A stretch of DNA of 64,000 nt, taken from assembly GCF_001642735.1 (NCBI RefSeq), contig NZ_LWHM01000033.1, positions 186,001 through 250,000 of the forward strand, written 5' to 3'. A program made the translations under genes and the position numbers. The notes beneath the pieces are model-generated. The model saw only the letters and a program-made list of their open reading frames with translations. It was not told where the DNA came from and searched no databases. Below are positions 8,663 to 17,672 of this stretch, one piece after another (position 1 is the stretch's first letter; each line of letters opens with the position of its first letter). Origin of the DNA: Pseudohongiella nitratireducens (GTDB lineage Bacteria > Pseudomonadota > Gammaproteobacteria > Pseudomonadales > Pseudohongiellaceae).

Positions 8663-9483
8663 TGCGTGTCTGGACAATTGCAAACCAGAAAGGTGGCGTT
8701 GGCAAGACAACTACCACGGTAGCACTGGGAAGTTTACTGGCTTCCCAGGGGAAACGTGTCCTGATGCTGGACCTGGATCCGCAGGGGTCTCTGGGCAGTT
8801 ACTTCTCTCATCGCCCTGAGGATACCGGGCAAAGTAGTTATGACTGGTTCCTGCCTGCAGATCAGCTGTCTGACGAGCGTTTGATGCAGACGATTGTGGC
8901 AACCCAGGATAAAAATCTTTCTCTGGTGCCAGGCAGCACTGCACTGGCAACGTTGGAGCGCAGTGCCGTTTCACAGGAGGGGATGGGGTTGGCGATTTCC
9001 CGGGCGTTGTCCAGGCTCTGGGACAAGTTTGATTATGTGTTGATCGACAGCCCTCCGACTCTGGGGGTATTGCTGGTAAATGCATTAGCTGCATGCTCAC
9101 AGCTTATCGTGCCGGTACAGACAGAATTCCTGGCGATCAAAGGGGTGGAAAGAATGTTAAATACCCTGAATATGATCAATCGTTCCCGACGTCAGCCACT
9201 GTCGTTTTTGATGGTACCAACCTTGTTTGATCGCCGTACCCATGCCAGTGTCAGCAGTTTCCGGCATATGCGAAAAACTTGGGGAGATCAGGTCTGGCCT
9301 TCAGCCATTCCGGTAGATACCCGGTTGCGTGATGCCAGCGCACAGGGTGTCACCCCGACATCACTGGGTAAAGACAGCCGCGGCATGCAGTCCTATCACT
9401 TTTTGCTGAAAACCTTGTTGAAACGTGAAAAAGAGCAAGAGCAGTCTGTTCATCTGACAGAAGGGGATGCCGTTAATGCCTGA
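8662..9483 (+). CDS. ParA-family ATPase, ParC-like (chemosensory array positioning)
   Basis: A soluble ParA-type ATPase: Walker A KGGVGKTTT near residue 11, LDLDPQGSLG, and LIDSPPTLG as the Walker B region. Its position between cheB and a CheW-domain protein is the one held by parC in Vibrio and by the equivalent gene in Pseudomonas, where it recruits chemosensory arrays to the cell pole. It has no DNA-binding domain and no parB neighbour, which argues against plasmid or chromosome segregation. The family call is firm; the polar-array role is inferred from context. Confidence 0.85.
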   Translation: MRVWTIANQKGGVGKTTTTVALGSLLASQGKRVLMLDLDPQGSLGSYFSHRPEDTGQSSYDWFLPADQLSDERLMQTIVATQDKNLSLVPGSTALATLERSAVSQEGMGLAISRALSRLWDKFDYVLIDSPPTLGVLLVNALAACSQLIVPVQTEFLAIKGVERMLNTLNMINRSRRQPLSFLMVPTLFDRRTHASVSSFRHMRKTWGDQVWPSAIPVDTRLRDASAQGVTPTSLGKDSRGMQSYHFLLKTLLKREKEQEQSVHLTEGDAVNA

Positions 9484-10390
9484 TTCTGCAAACCTTGGCC
9501 ATGATGTGACAGTCAAGCATCAAAATCAGCTTGTGCAAAGTTACCTGGACAGCCTGTTGAGTGACATTACTGAGGTTGTGGCCGAAGAAAGTGTTACCAG
9601 TACCGAACAGGAACGGTCCCAACGTCAATCCATTGAAACGCCGCCTCAGGAAATCAACCCATCATCGACGAAGGCCGTAGAGGCCAGCGGTAATGTGGAT
9701 GGTGCTCAGAATCAGCAGACTGGCATGGCAACTACGGTTGACATGCCTGCTCTTCAAAATGCCGGGCCGGACCAGGTGTTATCCAGAGAGCTGCAAGACA
9801 ACGCTGATACCGCCATTGCGCAAGCGGCTTTGGCTGTTCCCACGCAGGACCGGCTGGCGAGTGAGTCTGAAGTTGCGTTGGAAAGTCGGCCGGGCTGGGC
9901 AGAAGAAACATTTGCCAGCTTGCTGTTTGAGGTCGCAGGTAATGACCTTGCGGCACCATTACATGAACTCGGCGGTATTTGTCCATTGACTGACAATCTC
10001 AAATTCCTCGCTGGCCAGGCAGACTGGTTTCTGGGGCTTCTCAACTGGAATGGCCGGCAACTGCGAGTTGTCGATACCGCTAAATTACTGATGTCTGAGA
10101 CGCACCTTGAGAATAGCCTGGAAGAAGACTATCAGTCCGTGATCATTCTGGGTAACAGCAACTGGGCATTGGCAGTCAACCGGGCAGACCAGTCTGTCCG
10201 GCTGGATCCTCAGGACGTTAAATGGCGCACGCACCGGGGTAATCGGCGCTGGCTGGCCGGGACCCTGCAAGTTCAGTTAAGCAGCTTGATTGATGTCTCT
10301 GCACTGCGTGAGCAACTGGACGGGATGGATGAGTCGCTGAAAAACGTATTGGCTGAAGAGGCTGGTATAGATCCTGCAAGTGACAGGTAG
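9476..10390 (+). CDS. CheW-domain protein, ParP-like
   Basis: Residues 1 to about 140 are low-complexity and rich in Gln, Ala, Glu and Ser; the C-terminal half is a divergent CheW-like fold (for example DWFLGLLNWNGRQLRVVDTAKLL). In Vibrio, ParP has this layout and links ParC to CheA and receptors. I chose ATG 9476 because AAGGGG lies 9 bases upstream; an ATG at 9467 has no room for a ribosome site. It overlaps the ParC-like gene by 8 bases. Function is inferred from domain order and neighbours; a second adaptor, CheW, follows. Confidence 0.8.
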   Translation: MPDSANLGHDVTVKHQNQLVQSYLDSLLSDITEVVAEESVTSTEQERSQRQSIETPPQEINPSSTKAVEASGNVDGAQNQQTGMATTVDMPALQNAGPDQVLSRELQDNADTAIAQAALAVPTQDRLASESEVALESRPGWAEETFASLLFEVAGNDLAAPLHELGGICPLTDNLKFLAGQADWFLGLLNWNGRQLRVVDTAKLLMSETHLENSLEEDYQSVIILGNSNWALAVNRADQSVRLDPQDVKWRTHRGNRRWLAGTLQVQLSSLIDVSALREQLDGMDESLKNVLAEEAGIDPASDR

Positions 10391-10516
10391 TTCTGTTGTT
10401 TGCGGTTGAAGAAATTCCGTAAAACCCGGTGTATTGCCGAAAAGTAGCGGATTCAAGGTAATAGAAGTGCTGGAATTTTGACGCAGTGTCAGATTTAAAG
10501 CGCAGGTGAGGTAACA

Positions 10517-10990
10517 ATGGCAGAAGTGGAACTGAAGCAGGACGATCCGGTGCTGCAGTGGGTCACCTTTCAACTGGAAGATGAGACCTATGGCGTCGAT
10601 GTCATGGTGGTACGTGAAGTACTGAAGTATCAGGATATTGCGCCTGTGCCGGGGGCACCCGATTATGTCATGGGAATCATAAATATTCGCGGTACGGTGA
10701 TTTCAGTCATAAATACCCGTCTGCGTTTTGGGTTGCCAGAGAAAGAGCCAGAAGAAAATACACGAATTGTGATCCTGGAAATCGGACAGCATATCGTTGG
10801 TATTGTCGTTGATAGTGTTGCGGAAGTTGTTTACATGAAGCGCTCAGAGATCGAATCAGCGCCGCAGGTGAACAAAGATGACAGCGCGCGGTTCATTCAG
10901 GGTGTATGCCATCGTGATGACAAGCTGATTATTCTGGTTGAACTGGACAAGTTGCTATCCGAGGAAGAGCTTCGGGAGCTGGATAACTGA
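10517..10990 (+). CDS. cheW: Chemotaxis adaptor CheW
   Basis: CheW couples chemoreceptors to CheA. The whole 157-residue protein is a CheW domain with the typical VMGIINIRGTVISVINTR segment and a C-terminal ELDKLLSEEEL. GAGG precedes the ATG by 6 bases. The 126 bases upstream hold no gene; a FliA-like element there has the wrong spacing. The DUF2802 gene starts 11 bases after the stop. Confidence 0.95.
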   Translation: MAEVELKQDDPVLQWVTFQLEDETYGVDVMVVREVLKYQDIAPVPGAPDYVMGIINIRGTVISVINTRLRFGLPEKEPEENTRIVILEIGQHIVGIVVDSVAEVVYMKRSEIESAPQVNKDDSARFIQGVCHRDDKLIILVELDKLLSEEELRELDN

Positions 10991-11001
10991 GGAAATAAGG
11001 C

Positions 11002-11394
11002 ATGAACAGTTGGTTGCTGATGCTAATCCCTGTCACCGTATTATTGTTGGCAATGGGCGTTACCACTGCCGTATTGCTCAAGCAATTCAGGCAAACTCGC
11101 CAGATGCTTGAGCAAAACAAAGAGCAGGAGAGGCATTGGCAGCAACAACTGATAAAAGTGCTGAGTCAGATGCAGCAGGACCAGTTTGATATGCGTCGAC
11201 AAGTCAATCAGGCCCTTAAGCGTGAGACAGTGGGTGAATCGCGTGAAGCGGGTACCATGACTTATGCCCAGGCCTCGCAATTGTTACGCATGGGCGCCGA
11301 CCCGGCCGAACTTGTTAAAAGTTGCGGTATGTCAGAGGCTGAAGCCCGGCTGTTGACCTTGATGGCCACGCGTCAAACCGGTCCTGCCTCCTGA
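11002..11394 (+). CDS. DUF2802-type membrane-anchored protein
   Basis: A 130-residue protein with one N-terminal membrane helix (about 3-25), a Gln/Arg-rich coiled coil (about 30-75) and a small C-terminal segment rich in Ala and Leu (MTYAQASQLLRMGADPAELV) that resembles a helix-turn-helix-like end. A protein of this kind follows cheW in Pseudomonas and relatives and is named only as DUF2802. Its function is unknown; the constant position suggests a link to chemotaxis or polar organisation. It is the last gene of the che group. Confidence 0.7.
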   Translation: MNSWLLMLIPVTVLLLAMGVTTAVLLKQFRQTRQMLEQNKEQERHWQQQLIKVLSQMQQDQFDMRRQVNQALKRETVGESREAGTMTYAQASQLLRMGADPAELVKSCGMSEAEARLLTLMATRQTGPAS

Positions 11395-11450
11395 ATCCGG
11401 TACAGCACCACCCCCTCCTGTAGCGACAAGCAATTCCTGCCAATTCAGGG

Positions 11451-11456
11451 TATACT
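11451..11456 (+). promoter_or_regulatory. Candidate -10 element for ccmA
   Basis: TATACT lies 40 bases upstream of the ccmA ATG, in the 101-base gap after the chemotaxis genes. No good -35 hexamer is visible 16-18 bases upstream, so an activator may be needed or the match may be chance. Confidence 0.3.
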
Positions 11457-11495
11457 CGCGACCTTTCAAAACGCAGAGTAAGCCAGAAAATTACC

Positions 11496-12155
11496 ATGAC
11501 TATTGGCAGTAACCCTGAAGCCCTGTTGGAGGGACGTAATCTTTACTGTGAACGAGATGAGCGAGTGTTGTTCGAGCAACTCAGTTTTTCGGTTCAGGGT
11601 GGTCAACTACTGCAGGTAAAAGGGAGTAATGGTAGTGGCAAGACGACTTTGCTGCGCATTCTTTGTGGCCTGAATGACAGTTTTGAGGGTGAGCTGTATT
11701 TCCAGGGGCAATTGATTGAAGAGCAGCGCGATCAATACCTGGCCTCCTTGCTTTATATCGGCCACCGTTCTGGTGTCAGCCGGATCCTTTCACCCAGGGA
11801 AAATTTACGTTGGAGCGGGGCGTTGCATTACCCGATTGCAGATGCCGACATTGACGATGCCCTTGCTGAAGTCGGTCTTCGAGGTTACGAAGATGTTCCC
11901 TGTCACAACCTTTCAGCAGGTCAGCAGCAGCGGGTTTCACTGGCGCGTCTGCTGATTGGCAGAGCTGTCCTGTGGATTCTGGATGAGCCTTTTACCACGC
12001 TGGATGTGCACGCAGTAGCACAGCTCGAAGTCCGGCTGGCTCATCATGTGAAAAACGGTGGCGCCGTGCTGGTCACCACCCACCATGATCTGAAAGTAGA
12101 TTGCCGTCATGATGTCCTTGACCTGGATGCCAGTCGAGTCAGGAGTTCTGTATGA
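11496..12155 (+). CDS. ccmA: Cytochrome c maturation ABC ATPase CcmA
   Basis: CcmA powers the CcmABCD complex that releases haem-loaded CcmE. The Walker A motif is GSNGSGKTTLLR, the signature is NLSAGQQQRVSLARLL, Walker B is WILDEPFTTLD, and the switch His is in TTHHDL. 219 residues is usual. Its stop overlaps the ccmB start by 4 bases (ATGA). It opens a complete System I set, ccmABCDEFGHI. Confidence 0.95.
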   Translation: MTIGSNPEALLEGRNLYCERDERVLFEQLSFSVQGGQLLQVKGSNGSGKTTLLRILCGLNDSFEGELYFQGQLIEEQRDQYLASLLYIGHRSGVSRILSPRENLRWSGALHYPIADADIDDALAEVGLRGYEDVPCHNLSAGQQQRVSLARLLIGRAVLWILDEPFTTLDVHAVAQLEVRLAHHVKNGGAVLVTTHHDLKVDCRHDVLDLDASRVRSSV

Positions 12156-12871
12156 CTGATAAATCACCAGTCTCTGTGGCAGACACACAAACGTTAACTT
12201 CACTCGGTAAGGCTTTTCGTTCAACACTGTCGCGTGATTTGTTGATTGCCTTCAAGCGTCGCAATGATATTTTAAACCCTGTGATGTTCTTCCTGATTGT
12301 CGTCAGCCTCTTTCCGTTGGGGGTCAGTCCTGATCCACAACAGTTGAGTGTTATTGCCGCTGGAGTGATCTGGGTTTCCGCGTTGCTGGCGTCAATGTTG
12401 TCACTGGATAATCTGTTCCGGGCTGATTATGAAGACGGTTCGCTTGAACAGTTACTGCTATCACCTCAACCGCTTTATTTTATGGTTCTGGCGAAAAACA
12501 TCAGCCACTGGCTGGTAAGCGGTTTGCCGGTTGTTTTGCTCTCGCCTGTACTGGCATACATGCTTTACCTTCCGTCCGAAGCCTACGGCACGTTGTTTAT
12601 TTCATTGCTGATCGGCACCCCGGTGCTGAGCCTGTTTGGTTCGATAGGCGTTGCCTTGACCGTAGGGTTGGGCAGTCGCGGGTTGATATTGGCCGTTATC
12701 GTACTGCCATTGACGACCCCGGTGCTGATTGTTGGTGCCAAAGCTGTAGCAGATGTCTCTTTCGGTCTACCGGTTGGTACTCACTTTGCCATCCTGGGGG
12801 CCATGCTGGCACTGGCGTTAACAATTGCGCCGCTTGCTTCAGCGGCCGCCTTGAAAATCAGTGTCAACTAA
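12152..12871 (+). CDS. ccmB: Cytochrome c maturation membrane protein CcmB
   Basis: CcmB is the six-helix membrane subunit of the CcmAB transporter. The 239-residue protein shows six hydrophobic segments and the typical LDNLFRADYEDGSLEQLLLS loop after helix 2. The ATG overlaps the ccmA stop. A 156-base gap separates it from ccmC, longer than the other gaps in this cluster, so a separate promoter is possible although none is clear. Confidence 0.95.
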   Translation: MTDKSPVSVADTQTLTSLGKAFRSTLSRDLLIAFKRRNDILNPVMFFLIVVSLFPLGVSPDPQQLSVIAAGVIWVSALLASMLSLDNLFRADYEDGSLEQLLLSPQPLYFMVLAKNISHWLVSGLPVVLLSPVLAYMLYLPSEAYGTLFISLLIGTPVLSLFGSIGVALTVGLGSRGLILAVIVLPLTTPVLIVGAKAVADVSFGLPVGTHFAILGAMLALALTIAPLASAAALKISVN

Positions 12872-13027
12872 ATGATTTGCCGTGCAGTTTGGTCCGCGAG
12901 TCCAAAAAGCCAGGGTTACAAAGCGTAACAGCCGAACTGTCCTCGTATATGCCTGTCGTGGTATAGTTCTCAGGTTAAGAGTCGGGAGTCGGCAGGATTA
13001 TGCCGAGGTTGAAAAGGTAAACAATAC

Positions 13028-13768
13028 ATGTGGTTGTGGTTCTCTAAACTGGGTTCGCCGCGGTGGTTCTATGAACTGTCAGGCAAGTGGTTGCCTTGGC
13101 TCTATGCCGCCATGGTCGTATTTATGGCTGTCGGTTTAACCTGGGCGCTGTTATTTGTTCCAGCTGATTACCAGCAGGGCGAAACGATCCGCATCATGTA
13201 TGTTCATGTCCCCGTTGCCAGCATTTCACTGGCTTGCTTCCCGTTAATGGCCGTTGCTGGGACAATTACCCTGGTATGGCGCATGAAACTGGCTGATATG
13301 GTTGCCAAGTGCGTGGCACCGATTGGTGCATGGTTCAGTGGTCTGGCATTGTTGTCAGGGGCGATTTGGGGGGAGCCGATCTGGGGCGTCTGGTGGACCT
13401 GGGATGCTCGTTTAACCTCCATGCTTATTCAGTTTTTCCTGTTTATCGGAGTGATCGCGTTGCGTTCCGCTATTGAAAGCCAGGATGCTGCTGCCAAAGC
13501 CTGCGCCATTCTTGCGATCGTTGGCGCTATCAATGTCCCGATCATCAAATACTCGGTTGAGTGGTGGAATACACTCCACCAGCCAGCCAGCCGCATTTCC
13601 ATGGATCCGATGGCGCCAAACCCGCCAGAAATATGGGTGCCATTACTGATTATGATTGCCGGCGTTTATCTGTTTTTTATCATTACACTGCTGTTGCGAA
13701 CCCGAAATGAAATCCTTGTCCGTGAACGGCGGTCAAAATGGGTGCAGGATCTGGTTCGTAAAGGGTAA
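13028..13768 (+). CDS. ccmC: Haem lyase/transfer protein CcmC
   Basis: CcmC loads haem onto CcmE in the periplasm. The tryptophan-rich haem-handling motif WGVWWTWDARLTS is present, flanked by two periplasmic histidines (YVHVP and NTLHQPAS), and there are six membrane helices. 246 residues is normal. The start has AAGG upstream. ccmD follows after 24 bases. Confidence 0.95.
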   Translation: MWLWFSKLGSPRWFYELSGKWLPWLYAAMVVFMAVGLTWALLFVPADYQQGETIRIMYVHVPVASISLACFPLMAVAGTITLVWRMKLADMVAKCVAPIGAWFSGLALLSGAIWGEPIWGVWWTWDARLTSMLIQFFLFIGVIALRSAIESQDAAAKACAILAIVGAINVPIIKYSVEWWNTLHQPASRISMDPMAPNPPEIWVPLLIMIAGVYLFFIITLLLRTRNEILVRERRSKWVQDLVRKG

Positions 13769-13792
13769 AAAGGGTAATAATAGGATCTAGCT

Positions 13793-14023
13793 ATGTCTGA
13801 GATACAGTTCAACAGTCTTGCCGAGTTTCTGCAAATGGGCGGTTATGCCGTTCATGTCTGGCTCGTTTATCTGTCATTCGCAGTTTTTATTGGCTACAAC
13901 CTGCTATCGCCAAGGTTCTCCAGACAACAGTTCATTCGCACACAAAAACGCCGTGCAGTCAGGGATGCTGAAGAGCGTCAGCGAATGGAAAAATCAGCAG
14001 ACACGACAGATGACAGGCAATGA
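13793..14023 (+). CDS. ccmD: Haem exporter subunit CcmD
   Basis: CcmD is a small single-helix membrane protein that stabilises the CcmABC-CcmE complex. The conserved pattern YAVHVWLVYLSFAVFI, with one membrane helix, is followed by a basic cytoplasmic tail (RTQKRRAVRDAEERQ). 76 residues is within the family range. It lies between ccmC and ccmE as usual. Confidence 0.88.
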   Translation: MSEIQFNSLAEFLQMGGYAVHVWLVYLSFAVFIGYNLLSPRFSRQQFIRTQKRRAVRDAEERQRMEKSADTTDDRQ

Positions 14024-14056
14024 TTGCCGATATCGGTTTCTTATTATGAGGTTGCC

Positions 14057-14515
14057 ATGAAAGCACATCGCAAAAAGAAATTAAGTATTATTCTTTTTAT
14101 CGCCGTGGGTTTGAGTATCGCTATTGGACTTTCCCTGTTTGCGCTAAGCAATAACATTGACCTGTTCTATACACCAACCCAGGTAGCTGCCGGAGAAGTG
14201 ACTCCAGGACAACGTATCCGGGTAGGAGGCATGGTCAAGGAAGGTACGGTTGAGCATAATCAGGATGAGCTGGAAGTGAGCTTTATTACCACCGACTATA
14301 GCCACGATGTGCAGGTGTTATACACCGGGATTTTGCCAGATCTGTTCCGTGAGGGGCAGGGCATTGTGGCCGAAGGCATGTTAACGTCGGCTGGTGTTTT
14401 CCAGGCTTCCCGTGTTTTGGCCAAGCATGATGAGAATTACATGTCGGCGGAAGTCCGTTCCGCTCTGGAATCTGCTGGTGTAGACAGTGACGGCATGTCA
14501 TCGGGAGCCTATTAA
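14057..14515 (+). CDS. ccmE: Periplasmic haem chaperone CcmE
   Basis: CcmE carries haem covalently before passing it to CcmF. An N-terminal anchor (KKKLSIILFIAVGLSIAIG) is followed by the OB-fold periplasmic domain. The covalent haem-binding His is H124 in LAKHDENY, with the conserved Tyr at 128. I chose ATG 14057 (TGAGG 5 bases upstream; protein begins MKAHRKKKL as in the family) over an upstream ATG at 14024 that directly abuts ccmD. 152 residues. The stop overlaps the ccmF start. Confidence 0.95.
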   Translation: MKAHRKKKLSIILFIAVGLSIAIGLSLFALSNNIDLFYTPTQVAAGEVTPGQRIRVGGMVKEGTVEHNQDELEVSFITTDYSHDVQVLYTGILPDLFREGQGIVAEGMLTSAGVFQASRVLAKHDENYMSAEVRSALESAGVDSDGMSSGAY

Positions 14516-16515
14516 TGATCCCTGAACTTGGCAACTTCTCACTGATTCTGGCGTTTGCACTGAGTATATTACTGGGTATATTCCCGATGGTTGGTGCAGC
14601 ACGTCAAAACCAGCTATGGATGGGGCTGGCTCGTCCACTGACCGCAGGCGTATTTGTCTTCCTGTCGATCAGCCTGGCGATACTGGCATACAGTTTTGTT
14701 ACCGATGACTTTTCAGTGCAGTTCGTGGCAAACCACTCCAATTCCATGTTGCCGTTGCGCTACAAGTTAACTGCCGTTTGGGGAGGTCACGAAGGGTCGT
14801 TCCTGTTCTGGACCTGGATGCTGGGTGGCTGGATGCTGGCTGTCGCGATATTCAGTAAATCCATGCCAACCGAGTTCGTCGCTCGCGTACTTTCCATTAT
14901 GGGTTTAATCAGTGTTGGTTACACGCTGTTTATGCTGGCTACATCCAACCCTTTTGATCGAGCGCTGCCTCTTTCTCCTGCTGATGGCGCAGACCTCAAT
15001 GCTGCCTTGCAGGATTTCGCCTTCATCATTCATCCGCCTTCCTTGTACATGGGGTATGTCGGCTTTTCGGTGGTGTTTGCCTTTGCGATTGCGGCGCTGA
15101 TCAGCGGCCGACTCGACTCAGCCTGGGCCAGGTGGTGTCGCCCCTGGGCAAATGCGGCCTGGGCAATTCTGACACTGGGGCTGTCACTGGGGTCCTGGTG
15201 GGCTTATTACGAACTGGGCTGGGGCGGCTGGTGGGCCTGGGATCCGGTTGAAAATCCGCCATTGATTACCTGGCTACTTGGTGCTGCGATGATTCACTCA
15301 TTGGCGGCGACAGAAAAACGTGGCGTATTCAAAAGCTGGACGGTGCTGCTGGCGATCATGGCTTTCGCCTCCAGTTTGCTGGGTACCTTTATCACCCGCT
15401 CAGGCCTGTTGACCTCGGTTCACGCCTTTGCCTCTGACCCGACCCGTGGTGTCTACATTCTGGGATTCCTGGGCTTGATCATTGGTGGCTCATTACTGCT
15501 GTATGCTATTCGTGCTCCCATCCTGAAAAGCGAGTTTGGTTTCGGTGGCTGGTCGCGTGAAGTCTTTCTGTTGGCCAATAACCTGATACTGGTGGTTGCC
15601 AGTGCTGCCATTTTGCTGGGCACTTTATACCCCATGGTCTATCAGGCGGTGACGGGGGGTGACCTGATTTCAGTTGGGCCTCCGTATTTTAATACCATCT
15701 TTTTACCGCTGGTTGGTATCCTGGTGTTGTTGTTAGGTGTCGGCCCGGTTGCCCGCTGGAAAAAAACGTCACGTGCATACCTGATAAAGCAGCTGAGTAA
15801 AGTTGCTATCGCGGCACTGGTTATTGGTGTTGCATTGCCGGTATTGCTGACTTTGGGGGTGCCGCTGACCACCATTATCGTCACTGTACTGGCTTGCTGG
15901 GTGATCTTCTCGTTGCTTCGTGATCTGCAAAGCAAGATCGCCAACAAACCGGATGTCTGGTCTGGATTAAAATCGTTGCCAGTCAGTTACTGGGGCATGC
16001 AACTGGCTCACTTTGGTTTTGTCATGACAATGGCGGGTGGTTGCCTGACCAGTATTTACAGTGTCGAAAAAAGTGTTTTGCTGGATCCTGGTGAGTCAGC
16101 CGAACTGGGGCGCTACACATTTGTCTTTGAAGGGATAGAACCGGTTCAAGGCCCCAACTTCATAGCTGACGAAGCCAGTATCGAAGTGCTGCGCGATGGT
16201 GTTTATTTTCGGCACCTTTACCCGCAAAAGCAGCTTTATACAGCGAGCAATACGCCTGCTACACACATGGGGATTGATGGACGCTTTTTCCGGGATTTGT
16301 TTGTTACGCTGGGCGATGCCCGCAATCAGGGTGCCTGGTCGATGACACTGTACATCAAACCTTTTGTACGCTGGGTCTGGATAGGCACAATTTTTATTGC
16401 TGCCGGTGGTATTCTGGCTGTAACAGATAAACGCTATCGCCGCTTTAAAGTTCGTCAGGTGCAAAGGGCAGCACCTGTCACGAATAAAGATTCGCAACCG
16501 GTAGTGGAGGGGTGA
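14515..16515 (+). CDS. ccmF: Cytochrome c haem lyase subunit CcmF
   Basis: CcmF attaches haem to apocytochrome c together with CcmH and CcmI. The protein is a 666-residue polytopic membrane protein with the WWD-type motif WGGWWAWDPVEN, and histidines in WGGHEGS and HPPSLYMGY that fit its haem and quinone sites. Start ATG overlaps the ccmE stop (TAATG). ccmG follows after 4 bases. Length and motifs are typical. Confidence 0.96.
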   Translation: MIPELGNFSLILAFALSILLGIFPMVGAARQNQLWMGLARPLTAGVFVFLSISLAILAYSFVTDDFSVQFVANHSNSMLPLRYKLTAVWGGHEGSFLFWTWMLGGWMLAVAIFSKSMPTEFVARVLSIMGLISVGYTLFMLATSNPFDRALPLSPADGADLNAALQDFAFIIHPPSLYMGYVGFSVVFAFAIAALISGRLDSAWARWCRPWANAAWAILTLGLSLGSWWAYYELGWGGWWAWDPVENPPLITWLLGAAMIHSLAATEKRGVFKSWTVLLAIMAFASSLLGTFITRSGLLTSVHAFASDPTRGVYILGFLGLIIGGSLLLYAIRAPILKSEFGFGGWSREVFLLANNLILVVASAAILLGTLYPMVYQAVTGGDLISVGPPYFNTIFLPLVGILVLLLGVGPVARWKKTSRAYLIKQLSKVAIAALVIGVALPVLLTLGVPLTTIIVTVLACWVIFSLLRDLQSKIANKPDVWSGLKSLPVSYWGMQLAHFGFVMTMAGGCLTSIYSVEKSVLLDPGESAELGRYTFVFEGIEPVQGPNFIADEASIEVLRDGVYFRHLYPQKQLYTASNTPATHMGIDGRFFRDLFVTLGDARNQGAWSMTLYIKPFVRWVWIGTIFIAAGGILAVTDKRYRRFKVRQVQRAAPVTNKDSQPVVEG

Positions 16516-16519
16516 TCAA

Positions 16520-17092
16520 ATGAAGAACCTGAAACTGTATATCCCTGTCTTTGCATTTTTGCTTCTGGCTGTATTTATGTGGCGCGGCTTGTATATGGAT
16601 TCGCGGACCTTGCCTTCAACGTTGATTGATCGTGAATTGCCTGAGTTTGAACTGCGCACTCTGGGCGAAGGTGATCAACTGGTCAGTAATACTGATCTGC
16701 CTGATGAGCCATTCATATTGAATATCTGGGGGAGCTACTGTTTGCCATGCCTGCAGGAGAATCCGATTTTCATGTCGGCTCGTGAGCAGGGACTGGTGCC
16801 GATAGTCGGGGTCAACTATAAAGATCGTGATAACCTTGCCAGAGACTGGCTGGATATTAATGGTAACCCGTTTACGATGAATATTGTCGATGATAGCGGC
16901 AGGTATGGTATTGACCTTGGTGTTTATGGTGCACCTGAAACTTTTATTGTCGATGCCGATGGCGTGATCCGGTATAAGCATATCGGTACGATTAATTATC
17001 AGGCTTGGGAAGATGAAATCATGCCTGTGGTTAGAGAATTACAATCAGCCCACGCCGCAAGCGCTAGTGCCTCGAGCGGACAGTCTTCATGA
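16520..17092 (+). CDS. ccmG: Thiol:disulfide oxidoreductase CcmG/DsbE
   Basis: CcmG keeps the CxxCH motif of apocytochromes reduced in the periplasm. A single N-terminal anchor (about residues 5-24) precedes a thioredoxin fold with active site WGSYCLPC and the cis-Pro motif GVYGAPETF. The usual dipeptide in the site is Pro-Thr or Pro-Pro; here it is Leu-Pro. The tail is Ala/Ser-rich. Its stop overlaps the ccmH start by 4 bases. Confidence 0.94.
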   Translation: MKNLKLYIPVFAFLLLAVFMWRGLYMDSRTLPSTLIDRELPEFELRTLGEGDQLVSNTDLPDEPFILNIWGSYCLPCLQENPIFMSAREQGLVPIVGVNYKDRDNLARDWLDINGNPFTMNIVDDSGRYGIDLGVYGAPETFIVDADGVIRYKHIGTINYQAWEDEIMPVVRELQSAHAASASASSGQSS

Positions 17093-17655
17093 GACTGTTT
17101 CCGGTACTGATGAAAAGCCTGTTACTCGTGTGCACGATGGCATTTGCCATGATGGCTGTCGCACAGGTAGACGTCTTCGATTTTGAAACGGCAGAGCAGG
17201 AAGAGCGTTTCCGCCAGTTGGCCAATGAGTTTCGTTGTCCCATGTGTCAGAACGCCAATCTGACGCATTCTACGGGTGGGGTCGCTGCTGATCTTCGCCG
17301 GGAAATCTATAATCAGATTATTGACGGTCGCACTGACGAAGAAATAGAACAGTTCATGCTGGATCGCTACGGTGATTTCATTCTGTATCGGCCCCGGCTA
17401 ACGGTTCAAACCATTTTGCTCTGGTTCGGCCCGGCATTATTCTTCATCATCGGTATCTGGGTTGTCTTTGGCATTATCAAACGCAGTGCGGCCAATAGCC
17501 GGGGTAATGAAGAAGATCAAGGTGCAGAAACCGCGGCAGCAGGGTCGGAAGACCTGACTGCAGATGAGCAGGCCAGACTGGACAGATTGCTTGCTGACAA
17601 GCTGGCTAATAACCCTTCGACAGACGATGATTCGTCTGATGATTCCCGACGTTAA
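17089..17655 (+). CDS. ccmH: Cytochrome c maturation protein CcmH
   Basis: CcmH is a membrane-anchored thiol protein that handles apocytochrome c. It has a signal peptide (about 1-26), the redox motif FRCPMCQNANL, one membrane helix (about 105-125) and an acidic cytoplasmic tail. This is the short, single-motif type; the TPR part is a separate gene, ccmI, 17 bases downstream. 188 residues. Confidence 0.94.
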   Translation: MRLFPVLMKSLLLVCTMAFAMMAVAQVDVFDFETAEQEERFRQLANEFRCPMCQNANLTHSTGGVAADLRREIYNQIIDGRTDEEIEQFMLDRYGDFILYRPRLTVQTILLWFGPALFFIIGIWVVFGIIKRSAANSRGNEEDQGAETAAAGSEDLTADEQARLDRLLADKLANNPSTDDDSSDDSRR

Positions 17656-17672
17656 TTGAGAGAGGTGGCCTT

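Noticed and set aside
10420-10443. FliA-like promoter before cheW: TAAA then GCCGAAAA
   Set aside because: The gap between the two halves is 12 bases, not 15, so the elements cannot be contacted together in the usual way.
12915-12929. GTTAC-N5-GTAAC palindrome upstream of ccmC, similar to the GTAACAC motifs near xthA
   Set aside because: A single copy with a different layout; too short to claim a shared regulator.
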